A stretch of 64,000 bases of DNA from Burkholderia latens. GTDB lineage: Bacteria > Pseudomonadota > Gammaproteobacteria > Burkholderiales > Burkholderiaceae. Positions within the stretch are counted from its first letter, which is position 1. Each line of letters begins with the position of its first letter. Shown here in pieces: positions 27,301-36,300 of this stretch. The notes under the pieces were generated by a model. It had not been told where the DNA came from. It made no database searches and saw only the letters and a list, made by a program, of their open reading frames with translations. Where the stretch lies: NCBI RefSeq assembly GCF_902499045.1, contig NZ_CABVPL010000043.1, positions 1 to 64,000 of the forward strand, read 5' to 3'. The translations under genes were made by a program, and so were the position numbers.

Positions 27301-30300
27301 GCGGCACCGTGCTCGGCAATGCGATCCAGCTCGGCGCTGGCGCTGCACTGACGGTTGGCGGTGCGAACGATCTGGGCTTGAGCGGGATCATCTCCGGTGC
27401 CGGCGGCCTGTCGGTGACCGGCCCCGGGACGACGACGCTCACCGCGGCGGAGACGTTTACCGGCGGCACCACGATCGGCAGCGGCACGCTCGCGATCGGC
27501 GCGGGCGGCAGCCTTGCCGCGTCGAGCCCGGTCAACCTGACCGGCGCGGGCGCGCAGTTCAGCATCGCCGGCGCGACCACGCCGCAGTCGATCGGCACGC
27601 TGTCGGGCGTCGCGGGTTCGACGATCGACCTCGGTTCGAACCACCTGACGCTGGCCGGCAGCGGCAGCGGCGTCTTCGCGGGCAACATCGGCGGCGCGGG
27701 CGGCGTGACGCTCGCCGGAACCGGCACCGAGGCGCTGACCGGCAACAACACGTACACGGGCGGCACGGCGCTGACGGGCGGCAGCCTGCTCGTTGGCAGC
27801 GGCGCGGCGCTCGGCACCGGCGCACTCGACGTCAGCGGCTCGGCGTCGCTCGGCGCGAGCGTGCCGGGCGTGACGCTCGGCAATGCGGTGAATCTCGGCG
27901 CCGGCGTCACGCTGGAATTGAACGGCGCGACCGATCTGGGCCTGAGCGGCACGATTGCCGGGACCGGCGGCCTTGCGCAAACGGGCACCGGCACGACGAC
28001 GCTCACCGGCACGAACACGTACACGGGCGGCACGACGCTGAGCGGTGGCGGGCTCATCGCCAGCAATGGCGCGGGGCTGGGCACCGGCGCGCTCAACGTG
28101 ACCGGTGCGGGCGGCACGCTCGCGACGAACGCGGCCGGCACCGTGCTCGGCAATGCGGTGAACCTCGGCGCCGGCGCGACGCTCGGGCTGAACGGGGCCG
28201 CCGACCTGAGCCTGGGCGGCGTGATTGCAGGCGACGGCGGCATCGCGCAGAGCGGCACCGGCACGACGACGCTGCTCGGCGCGAATACGTACACGGGCGG
28301 CACGACGCTGAGCGGCGGCGGACTGATCGCGGCCAACGGTTCGGCGCTCGGCACGGGCGCGCTGAACGTCGCGGGCGCGGGGGGTACGCTCGGCACGAGC
28401 GTCGGCGGCACGGTGCTCGGCAATGCGGTGAATCTCGGCACGGGCGCGACGCTGGCGGTCGGCGGCGCGAACAACCTGGGCCTCGGCGGCGCGATCTCGG
28501 GCGGCGGCAATCTGGCGGTGAACGGCCCGTCGGCGACGACACTGACCGGCGTGAGTTCGTACACGGGCGGCACGACGATCGGCAACGGCAGCACGCTCGC
28601 GGTCGGCGCGGGCGGCAGCCTGTCGGGCGGCAGCCTGTTCGACCTGGCCGGCGCCGGCGCGACGCTCGATCTGAGCGCGGCCACGTCGCCGCAGGCCACC
28701 GGCGGTCTGGTCGGCGTCGCCGGCTCGGCCGTGAACCTCGGCGGCAACACGCTGACGCTCGGCGGCTCGGGCAACGGCACGTATGGCGGCACGATCGGCG
28801 GCACGGGCGGGCTCGCGATGTCCGGCACCGGCACGCAGACGCTGACCGGCGCGAACACCTACACGGGCGGCACGACGATCAACGACGGCACGCTGGCGAT
28901 CGGTGGCGGCGGCAGCCTGGCGGCGAGCGGTACGGTGAACCTGGCCGGCGCCGGTGCGACGTTCGACCTGAGCGGCGCGGCGCTCCCGCAGACGACGGGC
29001 GCACTGTCCGGCGTGGCCGGCTCGACCGTCAATCTCGGCGGCAACAGCCTGACGCTCGGCGGCGCGGGCAGCGGCACGTTCGGCGGCACGATCGCCGGCG
29101 CGGGCGGCAGCCTCGCGCTGTCCGGTACGGGCACCGAAACGCTGACCGGCGCGAACACGTACACGGGCGGCACGAGCCTGACGGGCGGCGGCACGTTGAT
29201 CGCAGGCAACGGTTCGGCGCTCGGCACGGGCGCGCTGAACACGAGCGGCGCGGGCGGCACGCTGGCCGCGGGCATCGCCGGCACGACGCTCGGCAACGCA
29301 GTGAATCTCGGCACGGGTTCGGCGCTGACGCTTGGCGGCACGAACGACCTCGGCCTGAGCGGCCTCATCTCGGGCGGCGGCAGTCTCGCGCAAACCGGCA
29401 GCGGGACGACCGCGCTCACCGGCGCGAACACGTACACGGGCGGCACGACGCTCAATGCCGGCGGCCTGTCGGTCGGCAACAACGCGGCGCTCGGCACGGG
29501 CGCACTGAGCGTAACGGGTACGGGCGGCACGCTCAGCGCGAGCACGGCCAACCTGCTGCTCGCGAACGCGATCGACCTGGGCACCGGTTCGGCGCTCAAT
29601 CTGGGCGGCGCGCTCGATTTCGGCCTGAACGGCATCATTTCCGGTGCGGGCGGCATCGTGCAATCGGGCACCGGCACGACCACGCTCGGCGGCGCGAACG
29701 CCTACGGCGGCGGGACGACGCTGAACAGCGGCGGACTGAGCGTCGGCAGCAACACCGCGCTCGGCACCGGCGCGCTGAACGTGACCGGCAACGGCACGCT
29801 GAGCGCAAGCGTGAGCGGCACGACGCTCGGCAACGCGGTCACGCTCGGCGCGGGCGCGACGCTCGGGCTGAACGGCGCGAACGCTCTCGGCCTGAGCGGC
29901 ACGATTTCCGGCAGTGGCAGCCTCGCGCAGACCGGCACCGGCACGACGACGCTCACCGGTACGAACACGTACGACGGCGGCACGACGCTCAGCGGCGGCG
30001 GGCTCATTGCCGGCAACGGCAGCGCACTCGGCACCGGTGCGCTCAACGTTACCGGCGCGGGCGGCTCGCTTGGCACGAACGTCGCGGGCACGACGCTCGG
30101 CAATGCGGTGAATCTCGGCGCGGGCTCGACGCTGACGGTTGGCGGTGTGAACGATCTCGGCCTCGGCGGCGCGATTTCGGGCAGCGGCGGCCTGTCGGTC
30201 AGCGGCCCGTCGACGACGACGCTGACCGGCGCGAACACGTACACCGGCAATACGACGATCGGCGGCGGCAGCACACTCGCGGTTGGCGCGGGCGGCAGCC

Positions 30301-33300
30301 TGTCGTCGGGCAGCGCGCTCGATCTCGCGGGCACCGGCGCGACGCTCGACATCAGCGCGGCGACTTCGCCGCAAACCAGCGGGATGCTGTCCGGCGTGTC
30401 GGGCACGAACGTGAACCTCGGCGGTAACACGCTGACGCTGGCCGGCTCCGGCAACGGCAGTTTTGCCGGCACGATCGGCGGCACCGGCGGGCTGACGATG
30501 TCGGGCACCGGCACGGAGACGCTGACGGGCGCCAACACGTACACCGGCGCGACGACGATCAACAGCGGTACGCTGGCGATCGGCGCGGGCGGCAGCCTGT
30601 CCGCGAGCAGCCCGGTGAACCTGGCCGGTTCCGGCGCGGCCTTCGACGTGAGCGGCGCGACCACGCCGCAAACGACTGGCGTGTTGTCGGGCGTCGCCGG
30701 TTCGACGGTGAACCTGGGCGGCAACAACCTGACGCTCGGCGGTTCGGGCAGCGGCACGTATGACGGCACGATCGCGGGTGCGGGCGGCAGCCTGACACTG
30801 TCGGGCACCGGCACGGAAACGCTGAACGGCACGAACACGTACACGGGCGGCACGAGCCTGACCGGCGGCGGCACGCTGCTGGCCGGCAACGGCTCGGCGC
30901 TCGGCACCGGCGCAGTGACCACGAGCGGCGCAGGCGGCACGCTGGGCACGAGTGTCGCGGGCACGACGCTGACCAATGCGATCAATCTCGGGTCGGGCTC
31001 GACGCTGACGGTCGGCGGCGCCAACAATCTCGGCCTCGGCGGCACGATCTCGGGCGGCGGCAATCTGGCCGTGAACGGTCCGTCGACGACGACGCTCACC
31101 GGCACGAACACGTACACCGGCAACACGACGATCGGCAGCGGCAGCACGCTGGCTGTCGGCGCGGGCGGCAGCCTGTCGTCGGGCAGCGCGGTCGATCTGG
31201 CCGGCACGGGTGCGACGCTGGACGTGAGCGCAGCCACGACGCCGCAGACGACCGGCACGCTGTCGGGCGCGGCCGGTTCGACGGTGAACCTGGGCGGCAA
31301 CACGCTGACGCTGGGCGGGTCGGGCAGCGGCACGTTCGGCGGGACGATCGGCGGCAGCGGCGGCCTGACGCTGTCGGGCACCGGCACGGAAACGCTGACG
31401 GGCAGCAACACGTACAGCGGGGCGACGACGATCAACAGCGGCACGCTCGCGATCGGCGCGGGCGGCAGTTTGTCCGGCAGCAGCCCGTTGAACCTGACCG
31501 GTGCGGGCGCAACCTTCGACGTGAGCGGCGCGACCACGCCGCAAACGACTGGCGTGTTGTCGGGCGTCGCCGGTTCGACGGTGAACCTCGGCGGCAACAC
31601 GCTGACGCTGGGCGGCACGGGCAACGGCACGTTCGGCGGCACGATTGCCGGCACGGGCGGCAGCGTCACGCTGTCGGGCAGCGGCACCGAAACGCTGACG
31701 GGGAACAACACGTACACGGGCGGCACGAGCCTGACCGGCGGCGGCACGCTGATCGCCGGCAGCAACACGGCGCTCGGCACCGGTGCGCTGAACACGAGCG
31801 GCGCAGGCGGCACGCTGGCCGCGGGTTCACCGGGCACGACGCTCGGCAACGCGGTAAACCTCGGCAGCGGCTCGACGCTGACGGTTGGCGGTACGAACGA
31901 TCTCGGGCTGGGCGGCGCGATCTCGGGCAGCGGCAGCCTCGCGGTCAGCGGTCCGGCGACGACGACGCTGTCGGGCGCGAACACCTACACGGGCAGCACG
32001 ACGATCGGCGGCGGCAGCACGCTGGCAGTCGGGGCGGGCGGCACGCTGTCGTCGGGCAGCGCGATCGACCTGTCCGGCGCCGGTGCGACGCTCGACCTGA
32101 GCGCGGCCACGTCGCCGCAGACGACCGGTGCGCTGTCGGGCGGCACGGGCACGAACGTGAATCTCGGCGGTAACACGCTCACGCTCGGCGGCGCGGACAG
32201 CGGTACATATGCAGGCGTGATCGGCGGCACCGGCGGGCTGACGCTGTCGGGCACCGGCACCGAAACGCTGACCGGCAACAACACGTATACCGGCGCGACC
32301 ACGATCAACAGCGGCACGCTCGCGATCAGCGGCAACGGCAGCCTGTCGTCGAGCAGCCCGGTCAGCCTGACGGCGGCCGGCGCGACGCTCGACCTGAGCG
32401 GCGCGGCGTCGCCGCAATCGACGGGCGCGATCTCGGGCGTGGCGGGCTCGACGGTGAACCTCGGCAACAACAACCTGACGCTCGGCGGATCGGGCAGCGG
32501 CACCTATGCGGGCAACATTGCCGGCACCGGCGGCGTGACGATGAGCGGCACCGGCACGGAGACGCTGACGGGCGCCAACACGTACACCGGCGCGACGACG
32601 ATCAACAGCGGCACGCTGGCGATCGGCGCGGGCGGCAGCCTGTCGATGACGACGCCGGTGAGCCTGACCGGTGCGGGCGCAACCTTCGACCTGAGCGGCG
32701 CGACCACGCCGCAGACGACCGGCACGCTGTCGGGCGTCGCCGGTTCGACGGTGAACCTGGGCGGCAACAACCTGACGCTCGGCGGTTCGGGCAGCGGCAC
32801 GTATGACGGCACGATCGCCGGTACGGGCGGCAGTCTCACGTTGTCGGGCACGGGCAGCGAAACGCTGAACGGCACGAACACGTACACGGGCGGCACGAGC
32901 CTCACGGGAGGCGGCACGCTGATCGCGGGCAACGGCTCGGCGCTCGGCGCCGGCGCGCTGAACACGAGCGGCGCGGGCGGCACGCTCGACACGAGTGTCG
33001 CGGGCACGACGCTGACCAATGCGATCAATCTCGGGTCGGGCTCGACGTTGACGGTTGGCGGTGCGAACGATCTCGGCCTCGGCGGCGCGATTTCGGGCGG
33101 CGGCAATCTGGCCGTGAACGGTCCGTCGACGACGACGCTTTCCGGCACGAACACGTACACCGGCAACACGACGATCGGCAACGGCAGTACGCTCGCGGTC
33201 GGTGCAGGTGGCAGCCTGTCGGGCGGCAGCGCGGTCGATCTCGCCGGGGCCGGCGCGACGCTCGATCTGAGCGCCGCCACGACGCCGCAGTCGACCGGCG

Positions 33301-36300
33301 CGTTGTCGGGCGTGTCGGGTTCGACCGTGAACCTGGGCGGCAATGCGCTCACGCTCGGCGGTTCGGGCAGCGGCACGTACGGCGGCACGATCGCGGGTGC
33401 GGGCGGCAGCCTGACACTGTCAGGCACCGGCACGGAAACGCTGAACGGCACGAACACGTACACGGGCGGCACGAGCCTGACCGGCGGCGGCACGCTGCTG
33501 GCCGGCAACGGCTCGGCGCTCGGCACCGGCGCGGTGACCACGAGCGGCGCGGGCGGCACGCTGGGCACGAGTGTCGCGGGCACGACGCTGACCAATGCGA
33601 TCAATCTCGGGTCGGGCTCGACGCTGACGGTCGGCGGTGCGAACAATCTCGGCCTCGGCGGCACGATCTCGGGCGGCGGCAATCTGGCCGTGAACGGTCC
33701 GTCGACGACGACGCTCACCGGCACGAACACGTACACCGGCAACACGACGATCGGCAGCGGCAGCACGCTGGCTGTCGGCGCGGGCGGCAGCCTGTCGTCG
33801 GGCAGCGCGGTCGATCTGGCCGGCACGGGTGCGACGCTGGACGTGAGCGCAGCCACGACACCGCAGACGACCGGCACGCTGTCGGGCGCGGCCGGTTCGA
33901 CGGTGAACCTGGGCGGCAACACGCTGACGCTGGGCGGGTCGGGCAGCGGCACGTTCGGCGGGACGATCGGCGGCAGCGGCGGCCTGACGCTGTCGGGCAC
34001 CGGCACGGAAACGCTGACGGGCAGCAACACGTACAGCGGGGCGACGACGATCAACAGCGGCACGCTCGCGATCGGCGCAGGCGGCAGTTTGTCCGGCAGC
34101 AGCCCGTTGAACCTGACCGGTGTGGGCGCAACCTTCGACGTGAGCGGCGCGACCACGCCGCAAACGACTGGCGTGTTGTCGGGCGTCGCCGGTTCGACGG
34201 TGAACCTCGGCGGCAACAACCTGACGCTGGGCGGCACGGGCAACGGCACGTTCGGCGGCACGATCGGCGGCACGGGCGGCAGCGTCACGCTGTCGGGCAG
34301 CGGCACCGAAACGCTGACGGGGAACAACACGTACACGGGCGGCACGAGCCTGACCGGCGGCGGCACGCTGATCGCCGGCAGCAACACGGCGCTCGGCACC
34401 GGCGAGCTGCACACGAGCGGCGCAGGCGGCACGCTGGCCGCGGGTTCACCGGGCACGACGCTCGGCAACGCGGTGAACCTCGCCAGCGGTTCGACGCTGA
34501 CGGTTGGCGGCGCGAACAGCCTTGGCCTGAGCGGGCCGATCTCGGGCAGCGGCACGCTCGCGTTCACCGGCCCGGCGACGACGACGCTTTCCGGTGCCAA
34601 CACCTATACCGGCGGCACCAGCGTCACCGGCGGCGGCACGCTGGTGGCCGGCACGCCGACAGCACTCGGCAGCGGCACGCTGAGCGTCGGCGGCAGCGGC
34701 GGCACGCTCGGGACGAGCGTCGCCGGCACGACGCTCGGCAACGCGGTGAACCTCGGCACGGGTTCGACGCTGACCGTTGGCGGCGCGAACAGCCTCGGCT
34801 TGAGCGGCCCGATTTCGGGGGCGGGCAACCTGGCGGTGAGCGGCCCGTCGACGACGATGCTGACCGGCGCGAACACGTACACCGGCGGCACGACGATCGG
34901 CACCGGCAGCACGCTGGCAGTCGGCGGCAACGGCAGCCTGTCGGCCGGCAGCGCGCTGACGCTGGCCGGTAACGGCGCGACGCTCGACGTCGGCGGTGCG
35001 ACGGCGCCGCAGACGGCGAGCGCATTGTCGGGTGCCGCGGGTTCGACCGTGAACCTCGGCGGCAACACGCTGACCGTGGCCGGCCCGGCGGGCGGCGCGT
35101 TCGGCGGCACCATCGCCGGCGCCGGCGGTTTCGCGGTGCAGGGCGGCGGCACGCAGACGCTGACCGGCGCGAACACGTACACCGGCGGCACGACGATCGG
35201 CAGCGGCAGCACGCTCGCGCTGTCCGGCGCGGGCAGTCTCGCGCCGACGAGCCCGATGGTGCTCGCCGGCAGCGGCGCGACGCTGAACCTCGCGGGCTCC
35301 GCCGCGCCGCAGTCGATTGGTGCACTGTCCGGCACGGCAGGCTCGAACGTGAACCTCGGCAGCACGCCGCTGACGGTGAACACCGCGGGCACCAGCACGT
35401 TCGCGGGCACGCTGTCGGGCACCGGCCCGCTGACGCTCGCCGGCACGGGCGCCCAGTTGCTGAGCGGCACGAACACGCTGTCCGGTCCGACGAACGTGAC
35501 CGGCGGCACGCTCGCCGTCACCGGTTCGCTGGCCAGCTCGCCGGTGACCGTGGGCAACGGCGCGACCGTCACCGGGACGGGCACGATCGGCGGCCTCGTC
35601 GTGTCGGGCGGCGGCACCGCGTCGGTGCTGACGCTCGGACAGCCGCTGAAGGTCGCCGGCAATGCGACGTTCCAGCCCGGCTCGACGCTTCAGGTCGGCG
35701 CCACGCCGCAACAAAGCGGCGGGCTCGACGTGGCCGGCTCGGCCACGGTCAACGGCGGGACGGTGCAGGTCGTCGCGGCGAGCGGGCAATACCAGCCAGG
35801 CAAGCTCTACACGATCGTGAATGCCGGCGCCGGTGTGCAAGGGCAGTTCAGCGCGGTGAATTCGACGTATGCGTTCCTCACGCCGACGCTCCAGTACGAC
35901 CCGTCGCGGGTGCTGTTGTCGCTCGCGCCCAACGGCACGCCGTTCGCATCGGTTGCCACGACGCCTGACGGGCAGGCGGTGGCCGGCGCGGTCGGCACGC
36001 TCGGCGCCGGCAACCCGCTGTTCGATACCGTGCTGACGGCCGATGCGCCGACCGCGAACCGCGCGTTCACCCAATTGGCCGGCGATCTGTATCCGAGCAC
36101 GCGCAGCGTGCTGCTGTCGGACAGCCGTTACGTGCGTGACGCGGTGCTCGATCGCGCGCGTCTCGGCTCGCAACCGGGCGGCGCGTTGTGCGGCTGCGAG
36201 GCGCCCGTATCGGCGGACGATCATGCGGCGTCGCTCGACCGTCGGCTTGCGTCGGAGAACGGTTGCACGCCGGCGAAGTCGTACAAGCCGGCGGTGTGGG

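Larger units (their letters stand above)
25530..35520 (+). repeat. Array of about 36 in-frame passenger repeats (about 80-105 residues each)
   Basis: Counting the landmark L-x-G-x-N-T-Y-T-G-G-T gives 36 copies. Two unit types alternate. One has GALNVTGAGG, LGNAVNLGAGATLGLNG and is about 81 residues. The other has TLAIGAGGSLS, TTPQTTGVLSGVAGSTVNL and LTLGGSGSGT and is about 100 residues. The N-terminal half is mostly the first type, the C-terminal half a mixture, so the array grew by unequal duplication. Confidence 0.9.

Noticed and set aside
24833-35662. Repeat array at DNA level resembling a CRISPR-like or satellite array
   Set aside because: The units are 240-310 bases, in frame, diverged and coding; there are no short identical repeats with unique spacers.
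24366-36000. Very long antisense open frames opposite the autotransporter (one exceeds 2,390 codons)
   Set aside because: They arise because the repeated GC-rich coding sequence has no stop-forming triplets in these antisense frames. They are Arg/Ala- or Pro/Val-rich, have no family-like motif and no ribosome binding site.
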